Below, one piece after another: positions 45,030 to 59,400 of a stretch of DNA of 64,000 bases. Location: positions 248,001-312,000 of the forward strand of contig KV419408.1 in NCBI GenBank assembly GCA_001630475.1, given 5' to 3'. Position numbers and translations under genes: made by a program. Within the stretch, counting starts at the first letter, position 1. Each line of letters begins with the position of its first letter. The notes beneath the pieces are model-generated. The model was given only the letters and a program-made list of their open reading frames with translations. It made no database searches and was not told where the DNA came from. This DNA comes from Sistotremastrum niveocremeum HHB9708 (lineage: Eukaryota; Basidiomycota; Agaricomycetes; Sistotremastrales; Sistotremastraceae).

Positions 45030-45760
45030 TCAAGACGATGTAACCTTGGTAATCGCAGTTTGACGCAGCTTGATCGCTGCAATCTACATGAAGGATTAGC
45101 TATGCACGGGGCTCAGTGAAAAGAGAACGAACCTTGCGCTCGTGGAAGGCCTGAGCCTTGATTTTTCTCTTCTCCTCGAGACGGTCAACAACATCCTTGT
45201 ATCCCCAACCGACTTCGTGGGAGAGGCGCTGATTCCGGATTTAATGAAGCACAATCTAAGTGAATGCAAGATGCTGTACCTTGACAGTGCAGTACTTGCG
45301 ACCAGGCTTCAAACGCAAGACTCGAAGGGCTTCAGGAACGACCATGCGCTTCTTGCGATCAAAAGGAGGGGGGATGCCCTCGAAAAGTCTCAATCGTTCG
45401 ATGGCAGCAGCACCGCGAGCAGTCTTGTGGGGCAACATGCCACGAATGGCTTTGAAGAGAATCTTGGAGGGTGCGCGGTGATGGAAGGGGCCGGACTTCT
45501 TGGGGTTTACGATGTGACGCTTGTGGAGGAAATTGTGGTAGCGAAGCTGCCAGAGTCAATACGTTTTCACTCGGCGAGGATTGGATAATTTGAATGCTTA
45601 CTTTGTTGCGGAAAAAGCTGCCACTGATGTTGATCTCCTCACACCGAACGACATCGATTTTCTGCCCTGAAAGGATTTGCTTGGAGATGATGGAAGCCAG
45701 GCGACCCAAGAGGTGACCCTTGCCATCAATCACGATGGGGGTGGAGGAGAATGTCGACAT
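45030..45760 (-). CDS. RPL16: 60S ribosomal protein uL13 (RPL16)
   Basis: Large-subunit protein, 191 aa in four coding exons (45760-45602, 45546-45280, 45228-45133, 45083-45030). Family sequence is continuous: [79 protein letters not shown] and [20 protein letters not shown]. It ends [15 protein letters not shown] likely 5'UTR intron lies immediately upstream of the start. The length is about that of yeast L16 (199 aa). Confidence 0.96.
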
Positions 45761-45767
45761 GTCGGGT

Positions 45768-45834
45768 CTGCAAGTATTATGGGGCAAAGTGTGAGCGGCA
45801 ACAGCGAGTTTGTGGCAGAGATTCGAGACCTTAC
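45768..45834 (-). other. Likely 5'UTR intron of RPL16
   Basis: The donor CAAG|gtaagg and acceptor cttgcag enclose 67 nt. The intron ends 7 nt before the ATG (ACCCGAC, then ATG). Confidence 0.65.
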
Positions 45835-47587
45835 CTTGAGGATGTTGATGAGTCGGAGCACGCTTGAGCTAAGGTTCTAAACTGTACAGTTTCCGGCCTT
45901 TGCCGAACGTTTCCCATTTCACACGCTCGTCCGTTAAGTCCGCACTCGACGCTGACACAACCTTCCCAGTTCAGAGTGCTAGATTATACAGTCATGTCAT
46001 ATTTCAACCAGAGAATCGAGTCTTCACAAACACAGCATCAGACACGATATTCAGAGTTTCGCGGACGGGTCTCAGCGTTGGCTCAAGTGCCGAAGATGTG
46101 CGGACTGCATAAAGTCTTAGATATGTACATAGCCTTGGGGGGCACAGACTGGGTACATGCACAACGGTCATACAATATATCACGAATCCTCAATACACGG
46201 ATGTCACTGGTGAACACTATTCAGAATCAGGGAATGTAGTGTTCAGAACAATGTCATATTTTAGATCCAGAGCAAGCTCAACACGAGCCAATTATCGAAA
46301 GCGCTGAGGTGACTGATCACTGGCTTGATCCCAGCAACTGAGTCCTGACGAGCCCAAGCCGCTCCGATCCTGTTGAGCATGAGCCATTCGTTGCACCTGA
46401 CATTCAAGCCTGCCATCGGCCCATGGCAGTGACGGCATTGTATTGGGACGGAATAGACACTCCAACTACTTGCTTTGAACCGGGGAGAACGACGGTGTCC
46501 AAGGATGTGGGAGGTAATGGCAGGCCGGATGATGGAAAGCATGAGCGGATCGCAAACATTGATTGTGATGTTTGCGTAGCCCCGAAGCCTAAATGATAGG
46601 TGATTGAGACGATATGGGCTCCAGCCTTTCCTGCACAGAACAAGTAAATGGTATTCAGCCTTTGGCACAAGCGGATTGTACGAGGGCGAACTGAGGCAGC
46701 CTGTGGGCCTTCAGGCGTACTGAACGGATGGAAGGACTGTATTCGGTAGGCCTTTATCCGTACAAAGAAACAAAACTGACTGTAGGCCTTTACCCATAAA
46801 GCGCCGAGATGAGTGAAGGCCTTCATCCAAACAGAACGCGTTGAATGTATTTCGTAAGTAGCACAGAACGGTGCTCAAGACGGTTATTGATGATTGGGTG
46901 CGATAGATATTTCGAGCCGTGTCCCGAACATGAGCAACTTAAAGAATGATGGACGCAAAGGGGTAGCGTCGGTGAATCTGGAATACATTGTAGAGCATCA
47001 TAGTAGAAAAGGCAAGGAAAAGATGATGTTGCCAGACCAATGACGACCTGAACTTTTTGCCAATGGTGGTCATACAACGAATGGCATAGGAAGTCTGGCC
47101 CCGAATCGTGCCAATGAGGTTTTGGCTGGTGAGAAACGCGAGATAAGAGCCTACTAGTAGTCGGCCTAATTAGGGCAGGGAGGTTCTCAGATGTTCCGCT
47201 TGTGGCAGAAGGCCAGACGGCCGTCTGAACGGTCGAGTGAAGGGAGCGAGATGGATGAACTAGAAGACCTAAAACTTGCTTCGTAATCAGAAGGTCAAGT
47301 TGCAGAAAGTGCAGGCTGTATATGATGTGTGATGGATTATCAGCACGAATAAAAAGAAAACAAAGACAGAATATCAATGCGAGATAAGCCATCACTGGCG
47401 GCGGGAGCAAGGTGTGTTGCCTTTCGCACTCCGCTTGACCGTACGTTAGAACTTGGCCAAGCTCTGCACGGGAAATCTACATCATGTTCGTAATATGATA
47501 GCATTTCCATGATGATTCATAGCGAACGCAAGGCTTATGGTAGAGAACATGATACAAAAGAATGGAAGAGATAGCGATGAATGATTT
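45835..47587. other. Gene-poor spacer between RPL16 and RPL32 (1.75 kb)
   Basis: This is the longest stretch without a supported gene. It holds the upstream region of RPL16, a patch of degenerate AAGGCCT-centred repeats (46703-46828) and unassigned open frames. The longest (46823-47410 minus, 195 codons) has a hydrophobic start but no family signature. No tRNA, terminal repeats or transposase motif is visible. Confidence 0.5.
46703..46828. repeat. Four degenerate copies of an AAGGCCT-centred motif
   Basis: On the plus strand, 14-base units start at 46703, 46746, 46782 and 46815 (for example GTAGGCCTTTATCC and GTAGGCCTTTACCC). Spacings are 43, 36 and 33 bp. The GGCC core is invariant and the flanks vary. 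It could be a decayed tandem repeat or clustered binding sites. Confidence 0.45.
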
Positions 47588-48181
47588 CTACTCTTCCGAG
47601 CGCAAACGAGCAGCAGGATTTGTGACACTCACTCCCAATGCCTTCGCTCTGGATATTCGAATATGATTAGAATGTATGTGAGACAGAACTAAAGGCTACA
47701 TACCTCTCCAGGATGAGAATGCGGTTTCGGCTGCTGACGCCGTGTGCAATCTCAGCAGCAAAGCTTTTGTTGTGCATCAGAAGAATATCAACTTCTCTGA
47801 CGTTGTTGACCAGGAACTTCTTCAATCCGTTGGGCAACAAATGGCGGGTCTAGGACAGAGGATCAGGGACTAGAAATAGCGTGTGGTGCGAGGGGGGTAC
47901 TTTTTTGTTACTACCGTATCCAATCTGTGAGGAGGGTGGTCAGGTTAGCGTGCACATCGAACCTAGCAGGAGTGGGCGTACCTTGGGCATAGGAAGCTGA
48001 CCCTTGAACCGACGTCGCACTCTGTTATCGATACCCTTCGGTTTCCGCCATGCCTCCTTCACACCGTGGTACCGATCAGATTGGTGGCGTCTGGGGCGTT
48101 CGTGAGCGAAGAAAATTCTGAGCGACGATAGACAACGTACTTGAAGACCTTGGTCCGCTTCTTAACAATCTTGATGGACAT
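47588..48181 (-). CDS. RPL32: 60S ribosomal protein eL32 (RPL32)
   Basis: Large-subunit protein, 126 aa in five exons (48181-48141, 48090-47982, 47924-47901, 47849-47704, 47648-47588). Family sequence: [79 protein letters not shown], and [20 protein letters not shown]. The third exon is only 24 nt (IGYGSNKK). Length fits the family (yeast 130 aa). Confidence 0.95.
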
Positions 48182-49033
48182 GGCGGCCTATGCAGAAGAA
48201 GAGTCAGAAGACAGAAAATGCGAAGCGCCCAGCTCAAAGGTTCGAGGTAGCCAGGTAATCCTCAGTACGGGTCTCGCATCCACCGCCTTCCCTGGAGCTA
48301 CGACTCTCAAAATCCCGATAGATGCATGCTATCGGCCACCAAGAACGTCTTGAGATAGCTAACTGGTCCTGTCACTTACCGAGTGTCTGATCTTGAAGGG
48401 ATGTGTCGAGGGAAGAGACTCTTCTTGATGATGTTCGGAGTTCGAATTCTGGGATTACTGTTTCTGGAACGGCTTCAAAAAGCACTCCAACTTGCCCACT
48501 TCTGCTGCTGCACCTACGAGCTTTCGCTTCGCCGAATCAACGTATGTCTGGCGAAAATGATCTGATAAATTCGTACAATGTCACCGATGCCGATGATAGG
48601 AGATCAGGAGTTTTCGAGCCTCGTCGTTCGCCTCAAATTTGTTATACTGGTTCACATGTAATTGACTCGTATCTATTATTTCGAAAATATTTTGGCACTG
48701 TTGGATCGAACAATCTGAGCAACAGTTGTGTTTCTGAGCTCAAGTATCGACGTTGATCGGTTTGAAAGATCGTGGGAGATGCCTATGACGAAAGCTCCCT
48801 TGACGCGCATCAACCCAAGTGGCTCTGTACGCTGTGTGGGTCTCACCATCCATCTGTTGCTCTGTCGTGGTGTATTGCACGCCCGTATTTCAACACTGCT
48901 CTGCACGGGCAGCGCTGGATTGATCAATTAGGGCCATCGCCTGAGCCGGCAGTCGCGATCTCAAGTTCCGAGGCAGGGCACTCCGCAATTTTCACCTTGT
49001 CCAATTTCCGTGTTCTTTGCCTCCAGACAGTCG
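48182..49033. other. Divergent region upstream of RPL32 and the PSK-like kinase (852 bp)
   Basis: This region contains the promoters of RPL32 (minus) and the kinase (plus). An open frame at about 48772-49065 is in a different frame from the kinase, and I found no splice that joins them. Otherwise nothing is recognised. Confidence 0.45.
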
Positions 49034-51173
49034 ATGTCCAAGTCGTCAACATGCACCGACGATAGCGGCATTGCTCTCAATTCTCCAGTTAATGTTAGCA
49101 AGCATTCGTGGGAGCCACCCGGTTCCCCCGTAGAGTCCCGCACCACCTCCATCCCAGTTCCCTTGCTCAGAAATAACTCTCACAACTTACTCCAGGATCT
49201 TGAGAGGCCGTCGCTCAAGCCCATGTCCCGCTCTGCACCTTCTGCCGTGACCTACACCGAGAAGCGATCTCATAATCTACGTCTCGACCCTTCCCCCGAC
49301 CCAGGCGCTTCCGAAGATGAAGGCACAGGATGGGGCTCTTGGGGCTCATCCAGCTCAAAACAAAAGCTGGACAGAGCGCACAGTTTTGGACATCGAAGTG
49401 TGGCAAGCTTTGGCAAAGGTTTCGACTGGCGCCAGGGGGTCCTTGTCAATAGCATCGGGATTGCGAATGGCCAGCCGGACAGCAGTAATGACGAGACCAT
49501 GGATGTTGCGGACGATTGGGGTCTGCCTCCTCATTTGAAGCGAAAGCTGGGCCTCTTGAATGGATCTAACGGTTCAGAGCCTCAGACAAATAAAGCACAA
49601 GAGCCTCCGGTTATCAGTGTTGATACTTCCCCGCGTCGCCAGCCGCTTGCCAAGGACACGATTGTCTCGTCTCCTATGGCCACCTCTCCACAAGACTCTC
49701 CAGCGCCGTCAAGACCTATCTCGCCCTCCGTGGCACCGACGCGTATCCCACTCAGCCGCTCCTCGACCAATTCCCTCCAACCACGTCGTCGTCCGTCAGC
49801 AAAACGGGTATCTCTGATAGCCGGCAGAATATCCATAATCGCGACTGATCCTCCTTCACCTCCACCCATCACTAGTCCAGTGTCCCATACGCCAAAGCTC
49901 TCGCGATTCGGCAGCGCATCCAGTTTTCTCAGCGTTGTTTCCACAGCCGCTCCCCCTCCTGACGAACTCGAAGAGAACTTTCTCGGCAATAAAAACATAG
50001 ACGACTTTGTTATAGATGAGGAGATCGGTAGAGGAGCGTATGGCCTGGTCAAGAAAGGGCGAGAAATCCTAGCAAACGGGGCACTTGGAGTAAGAGCATC
50101 GTTCTTTGATGTCCCTGATTCCTCTGAGATCCCTCCTTCCAGCCGCCGGTAATAATCAAGATGGTCATAAAGCAGCGCATCCTTGCAGACTGCTGGAAGA
50201 AACACCCCCAGTATGGAACGATACCTATAGAAATTTACGTCATGTCGGCTATCTCTTCAGCGTCGTTGGTGCTCCCTGCACGTAGGCCTTGGGATCCGGC
50301 CAGATTCGAGGGTCTCTCAGAGTGGGAGGAGGGGAAAGTTGTTCAGGGCCATCCCAACATATGTCCCCTGCTCGACTTCTTCGAGGATCACCATTACTAC
50401 TACCTCGTCCTCCCGTACACTATCCCGTCTCCCGACCCTTTGAACCCCACTCTGCCCGTTCCTAAGGACCTTTTCGATTTAGTCGAGGTGTTCCCTCATG
50501 GTCTTCCCCCAAAACTTATTCGGAGCTACCTTGGCCAAATTGCCGACGGGCTCTGTTTCCTGCACTCCAAAGGGATTGGCAAGCCGTTCCCTTGATAGCG
50601 TGGTGATTGTGTTAACCGATTCATATCAGTGCATCGAGACATTAAAGATGAAAACGTCGTTTTGGGGCCAGAGCCTGGGAAATGCATCTTAATCGATTTC
50701 GGCAGCTCTGGCATTGTTAGGAAAAACGGTTGGGACACATTTAGCGGCACGTGAGTGGCCCATTCACGCTACAATCCGCAAGCGCCTGGCACTGACTGTT
50801 ATCATGAAGGCTTGATTATGCGGGCCCAGAAATTCTACGTGGCGAACGATACTCGGGTAAGGAACAAGACGTCTGGGCATTTGGTGTCGTGGCGTATGTC
50901 CTTATCGTTGGAGAATGTCCCTTTGCTACCCCAGCAGAGGCGCAAGAAGGACTGAATTCCTCGCAGTCGAAAGCATCGCTTGCCCTGGAGGAAAGATGTG
51001 GTGCTGAACACAAGCGGGAAGGAGAAGAAGTAGACGAAGGTGGGATGCTTGGGGATGCAGCTGATCTAGTTCGCGAGTGCCTTCACGTGGAAGTTGCCTC
51101 GCGGCCTACGGTTGAGCGCATCCTGGAGTCTCGATTCCTAATTGGGAAAGGAGGCTGGTTTGTTGAGCGATGA
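49034..51173 (+). CDS. PSK1: Ser/Thr protein kinase of the PAS-kinase (PSK) type, no PAS domain seen
   Basis: Predicted kinase of 658 aa in four exons (49034-50089, 50143-50578, 50630-50750, 50810-51173). Residues 1-310 are Ser/Pro-rich and disordered. Kinase motifs: DDFVIDEEIGRGAYGLVKKG (Gly loop), PVIIKMVIKQRIL (VAIK Lys), VHRDIKDENVV (catalytic loop), CILIDFGSSG (DFG), TLDYAGPEILRG (APE region) and EQDVWAFGVV. YGTIPIEIYVMS, LLDFFEDHHYYYLVLP and the TLDYAGPE loop are PAS-kinase hallmarks (yeast PSK1/PSK2), which regulate sugar partitioning and translation. No PAS domain is visible upstream. The intron 50579-50629 must start GC (gcaagc) so that GI joins VHRDIKDEN. The start ATG follows a long open frame, so upstream exons are possible. 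Confidence 0.85.
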
Positions 51174-53509
<2,336 letters not shown>

Positions 53510-53711
53510 CTAGATATCTCACGTGTACGGTTTTTCGGTTATCTTTCATCTCTGTTTTCTTACATCTACGCCGTTACCTATCCTCCGTCTGTGTTTAAAT
53601 ACTTGTATCGCCGATAACGATAGTGGCGGGCGGATGAATATGTAGCTAGTATCCGCTCGCAAATAAACGACGTTGTACGATGTATTGTTGTGACTACCGC
53701 TATCGAACAAA

Positions 53712-55173
53712 CTAACATACATGAGCGATCTCTGTTTTAAGATTGGACCTTGGGCCCAAATCACGACCGGCTGTCCTCTCAAATACTTCGAGTAGGAAGG
53801 TGAAGAGGGACCGCGTAAGGGCGGCATCCCATCGCCCTTTTGAACTTTCATCGCGAATGAATGCATGCTGTGCCTGAACTTCGATGAACTGAGAAATATG
53901 GTCAGTAAGATATCAGCACTGGCAGCGAGCTGACGTACGGTCGCAGTGACGTTGGCATCCTCGAGTTCTTTCCGAATGAGATCACGGCCCTCACGGGGGA
54001 CGTGTGTATCCTGAGAATAGTCAGCACCGACGTATCATGCGATGGTCGATCAGTTCTGACTTGTTTTCCAAAGATCATCTAGGCAGGCTCAGAGACTTGT
54101 GTCATCGAAGCAATGTCGTACTTACCACCAATTCGCCTTTACCAGTGAGGTCACCTTTGCGAACACGGATGAGCGAGTCGTCTTTTTTCCCTTTGCCCAA
54201 CGTCGCGCTGTGTATGTCTGTCCCGAAGAAGCAGACAGAAGCCAGCACGCGAGGATCGAATGCAGCCTGCGACACGCATATGAGAAGAAGCTGCAGGTGG
54301 AAATATCCAAGACGTACTCTGAATGCCTAATGACTGTGGGTAAGGACGTGAAAACATTAATTGCTCGTATGAAAGCGCGTACCAAATGACCTCCGAGACA
54401 CATTCCCGTAGCTGAGGGTAGCTCAGAGACTGCATGAAAGGAATCAATGAAAGGTCCCACCTGCGATTCTCCCGTTGCAGTTGGGCAAGGAGGTCAACAG
54501 GTCGATCGTTAAGGTTGCGTCCTTTCCGTCGAGCAGAGTAGGTCAGATGGGATCAGTGAACGAGAGCAATCACAAGCACCTCATCATAAGCGGCCACCTC
54601 TTTCTCGATCTGAAAGATCGCACAGCATATCTCAGACATCAGTTGTATAACGTGTATGGGCCATACCTTGAACCGGTTGCCTCTGTCGGTGCCTGGAGGT
54701 CGAGTGTGAGCGATGCATCCGAAATCAGATAAGATCAAGATTCTGACCCTCAGTGTCGTACGGGATGGCCTCCGGTCCTTGGAATTCATGGTAAGACGAG
54801 GGGCAGGCTATCAATTTGGCATAAGCAAAGGCTTGGTGTCAGATTCTGAATGCCTGACCCACGACATAACCATGAGAGGCGATTTGGCCAGCAAATCTCT
54901 CGACTGGACCCGTAACTTGGTAAATCTCGCTACACAGGAATTTGTGATCGTCTTCATAATGGGTTCAGACTATGGCTACCTAAAAACCACAACACCTGGA
55001 GACGCGAAACACAATATAGGTATAAAATCGAGACGGATGGATCTAGAGACTCAACCAGGAAACTTGGCATGGGGGTAATCCGGAATGCTAGGGGAGATCA
55101 CGAAGATACGAATGGGCTGGCCATTGGTAGCAAGCTTAGAGGGCACATCGTAGTGAGTCTTGGAGATCAACAT
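53712..55173 (-). CDS. Dienelactone hydrolase-family protein with micro-exons
   Basis: Alpha/beta-hydrolase of 275 aa in thirteen exons (55173-55056, 54995-54980, 54929-54859, 54807-54748, 54692-54667, 54609-54580, 54521-54461, 54411-54383, 54326-54318, 54266-54126, 54078-54061, 54010-53939, 53888-53712). The catalytic triad is plausible: Cys in ATGMCLGGH, Asp in GKQDTHVP and His in AQHAFIRD. Other motifs: IFVISPSIPDYPHAKFPG, VVACPSSYHEFQGPEAIPYD, GNRFKIEKEVAAYDEDATLT and FDPRVLASVCFFGTDIHSAT. Exons of 16, 9 and 18 nt are needed to keep the family sequence (GVVVF, AFR and MIFGKQ), each bounded by GT and AG. Yeast relatives (AIM2/YDL086W group) are poorly understood. The substrate is unknown. 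No signal peptide is seen. Confidence 0.9.
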
Positions 55174-55249
55174 GATGGTCTGGTGAGAGATGGAGCGTAG
55201 GGTCTGCTACCGCCGGTCGTAGAAATAGCGATCGTCCCGAAAGACGCCG

Positions 55250-56237
55250 TCAGTCTCGACCACCTCGGGAGCCTATATTCCTTTCGGCATCCAATAAAGC
55301 ATCAAATTTCGCCTGCTCTCTAGCACGCTCCAGGTCCTGACTTTCCCAATCCCCATGACTCTCCTCCGTTTTGCTGCGGGCTTCTTGCTCGGGCCGTCGT
55401 TGCAGCCCTTCCTTCAGGGATGACTCCCGTATAGCATCCCATGCCGACGGGGCTTGTGTTGGCTTTTTATTCGCAGACCGAATATCATCCCACCTGCTAG
55501 CACTCAATGGCCGTGGGACTGGTGCGTCTGAGACCTGTGAGTGTGGGAGAGCATTTCTCAGGGAGCTGACTTACCTCCATCTGCATTGCTTTCAGAGGGC
55601 ACAGAAGTCGACGGCATCTGCCAGCCGTCTTTGACTGGCTCATCCTCGAATATCTTTGGTAAATTTTCGGGAATGGATTCAGACCCTGTCCGACTTTTCG
55701 ACGATTGGCTCTGTTCGATTGATTGGGTGTAGATATTTTGAAGTGCAGCGCTGAACCCTTCAGGATTCTGGAGTGTTTTGATGAACTTCGCTTGCAGGGC
55801 AACTTGCAGGACAGCGCCGACGTCCCGGCCAACGAACGCAGCAAAGAGAAGGTTCAGGCCATATCTTGGGAGGGTCCATCGCCTCCGAATAGCGCCCCAT
55901 GCCCCGGTCAGACCTGCGAGAGTCGCACTGGCAAGAGTCTGGAATTCGAACACAGCACGCGACAAGGGAATGTGAGACAAATTTGGGTTGTTGATGGAAG
56001 AGTTGGAATACAGACAGGAAGTCCACGAAGAGCAGGGCTGGGCAGAAATGCACGAGCTGCCTCAAAGTCGTATGGTGTGATGTTGCCCGCTTCTAGCTCA
56101 GGACGAAGCAGCTCGGATGTTCGCTCTGGGGTGCTGAATGTTCGTGTGATCCACTGGCCACTGTAGGCGGCACGACGGCTCTGCCCTGGCTCCTTGTTAT
56201 GCGATGTCGAAGCTTGAGCGCTGCCATCGCTATCCAT
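55250..56237 (-). CDS. Conserved-looking protein of unknown function
   Basis: A three-exon model (56237-56016, 55938-55575, 55527-55250) gives 287 aa. The N-terminal part holds a Tyr/Phe-rich element (TPYDFEAARAFLPSPALRGLP) directly followed by a hydrophobic, Gly/Ala-rich stretch (TLASATLAGLTGAWGAI and YGLNLLFAAFVGRDVGAVLQ) that could form one or two membrane helices. The C-terminal 90 residues are polar with two W-[DE]-x-I-R elements (RWDDIRSA, AWDAIRES), ending in Glu/Arg-rich helix. Two helices plus a polar tail would suit a small organelle-membrane protein, perhaps mitochondrial, but this is inference. All junctions are GT-AG. Confidence 0.6.
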
Positions 56238-56432
56238 AACTCGAACGGAACGACGCTTGAGGATGATCCCATTACGTAACCAGATATTTTCCTACCGCAA
56301 GCGCTCGTGTCGTGCGCGTTGATGACCTGGGCGAGCAGGTCCTGGGGTTTCATTAACAAATCTGTCGGTCATCCACGATTATCCGGTCTACAGAAATCGC
56401 GCTGGAATAGATTTTCACGGTACACTCATTCC

Positions 56433-59400
56433 ATGGCACCTGGCATAGATGTGCCTCCCAAGGCCAATGGCGTCACGACCAAGCAAACGGTGGCAAAGCT
56501 CGGCAATTTCGATCTCGTCAAGAGCATCAAGGTGGACTACACCGATCTTACTGTTTCCAAATGGATAAGCAGCAAAACTGGTCTCACCTTGATCCATCTA
56601 GATTACGAAGGTTCCGTGTTGAACTTCTGTTCGTGGTCACACACTGATGGTTATTTCTAGCCCCCATCGTGAAAGGATATTTTGTCGTACGAACAGAAAG
56701 AAAGTGCTTGTGGTACACCGAAGTCGATCTAAAATACTGACTTCCTGATCAGTTTTCGATGACACTGGGAGGCCCCATACTTTGGAACAGTTCGTTCTCG
56801 GTCTCTTTGCCAAAATTTCCAACTGATCGGTCTCTGTCCAGCCTTGTCTTCATGGGTTCCAAAAAATACCCTTACAAGGGAATACTGGATCACTTCGCTA
56901 ATCGAGGCTTTTCCAATGGAACGAATGCTTGGACCGACATAGATCACACAGCCTACACCGTCGCGACTGCGGGTTCACAGGGATTCCTGCAAATCCTTCC
57001 CGTATATCTCGATCATATCCTTAACCCTACACTCCTCAAGAGTGGGTTTGTCACTGAGGTGAGCTCCCTCTTATATCGGCCAAGATAGCATCTATGACAC
57101 GACACACTCTTCAGGTGCATCACATTGATGGTGCAGGGGAGGATTCCGGAGTGGTATACAGTGAGATGCAGGGTAGAGAGAACACATCGGGTGATCTTAT
57201 GGCTCTAAGGTGCGTGTGTATTCAATAATCGGACTGAGAACCTGCCTTAACAGACTTTCGGTTCATAGAATGCAAAGACTGTTAAATCCAGACGGCTCCG
57301 GCTATCGCAGTGAAATCGGAGGCTTGATGGAAGTTCTACGGGAAATCACAGTTGAAGACAGTTGGGGCTTTCTTTGCATCCACATACATTTTCCACTGAC
57401 TCAAAGGCAGTCCGAACATATCATTCGCAGTACTACGTCCCTCATAATCTTGCTATCGTCGTGGCGGGGAAAATCGATCCCGCAGCCATTCTTGAAACAT
57501 TAGAAACTCACGTAGAGCCTGGCCTCATCGAAAACGGATTTGACAAAGGACCAAACCCGCCAGGCTGGAAACGACCTTTTGTTGAGACAGAAAGCGCAAA
57601 TCGGCCCGGTATCCCGAAAACTATACAGTCAATAGTTGAATTCCCTGAAAAAGACGAGAGCACTGGGGAAATAGCTTTCAGTTTCGTTGGACCTTCCCCA
57701 ACCAATTATTTAGAAGACTCGGTGAGTTTCAGTCCACCTACGCGAACAATCATATAATTGAGGCTTGGCTCAAAGGCGCTCGATCTGCTAGGAACATATC
57801 TTACCTCATCTGCAACAGCACCTCTGAATAAAGAATTCATAGAGACAGCTAACCCTTTGTGGTTCGTCCACAAACCTGCTATAACCGAAGAGGATTACTG
57901 ATTTATTCAGCACTTACATTTATTTTGACGCAAATACCCGTGTGAAGTATTCCGACCTTCAGATCATCGTGGGATCAGTGCCCGTCCAACATTTGGAGGT
58001 GTTCGATCAAAAGCTTATCAGTGCTTTAACTCGAATAGCCAACGAAGGGATCAACATGGATCGAATGTCTAGAGTTATTAGCCGAGATAGGCGCAAAGTA
58101 AGTCTGCCAAATATGTCGGGTATTGATTCTCATTGTGCAACAGTTTTTCAGTGCACTGGAATCAGCTCAGGGGGATGCGTTCTCTACCAACATTATCAGT
58201 GATTATCTGTACGGCGATGCCAATGGAAAGACCTTGCAACCATTGTTGGACGATCTCGCCTATTACGATGCACTTTCACATTGGACTAGTGACCAATGGG
58301 TAGAACTTCTGCGAAGGTGATTCGACTCTCCCACTAGGGTTGTTACGTATCTAATGTGCTCGCTTAAGATATTTCCTGGATAGCCCTCGAGTGGTGATCT
58401 TGGGCAAACCCTCAGCCGGTCTTGCGGACCGTTTGCAAGAAACCGAAAAAGCTCGCATCCAGAGGCAAATTCAGGATCTCGGCCCGGCAGGTTTGGAGAA
58501 TGCTCGGAAAGAACTTGAAAAAGCCAAAACAGAGCATGATGCACCCATCCCCCAAGACATACTCTCCCAATTCAAAGTTCCCGACGTTCGAAGTATCTCT
58601 TGGATCCCTGTGAAGAGCTATCAGAATGCTGTTCCTTCGGAACGCTCTGCTCCAAGAGTGATCTCACGTTCCGACGAACTGGCTAAGCACATCGAAGCTG
58701 ACGGAAACGACTTACCGTTCTTCGTCCAATTTGACCATGTCAAGGTTTGCGACTCTTCCGAAATGTCTGATGCCCTTATTCACGGCTACTAATTAGTCGG
58801 ATTTTATCAAAATTCATGCCTTTTTATCGCTGCGTTCGCTCCCCGATCACTTGCGTCCGTGTGTGACCTGTCTCAATCATCGTTGAACCGCTATTCACTG
58901 AATGTACAGATACCTCACCATCTACCAAGGATCGTTCTTTTCCCTTCCCGTCAAGCGCGCTTCAGGAGTTCTATCTCACACCGAAGTTGTCGATCAGCTC
59001 GAAAACGAGACTGTCGGCTATTCGATCGGCTTAGGACAAGACGGCTCCTTTGAAGAGGCTTTGAAGATCAGCATGGAAGTCGAAACTACCCGTTACTCGG
59101 AAGCCATTTCCTGGTTGCGAGACCTTCTGTTCAACAGTCAATTTGACGAAGAGAGGCATGTCGTTGCCGCATGCTATGTGCAATCATAGAGTTAACCCCA
59201 CTACAGATTACGAGTTACAGTGGCGAAGGTCCAACAATCGCTTCCGGAGCTGAAGCGGGATGGGTCTGCAGTAGCAAGCTCGTTCTCTGGAGATCTCTTA
59301 TACAACCGGAACTCAACATCACAAGCAAACACTCTTCTCCAACAGATTGAAACAATACCGAAACTCGCAAGAGAACTCGAAGAAGACCCCGCGCGAGTTA

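Noticed and set aside
46823-47410. 195-codon minus-strand open frame with hydrophobic N-terminus
   Set aside because: No family signature and no supporting splice structure; composition looks like non-coding sequence upstream of RPL16.
48772-49065. Open frame that might be a 5' exon of the PSK-like kinase
   Set aside because: It is in a different frame and I could not find a donor/acceptor pair that joins it to the kinase frame before MSKSSTC.
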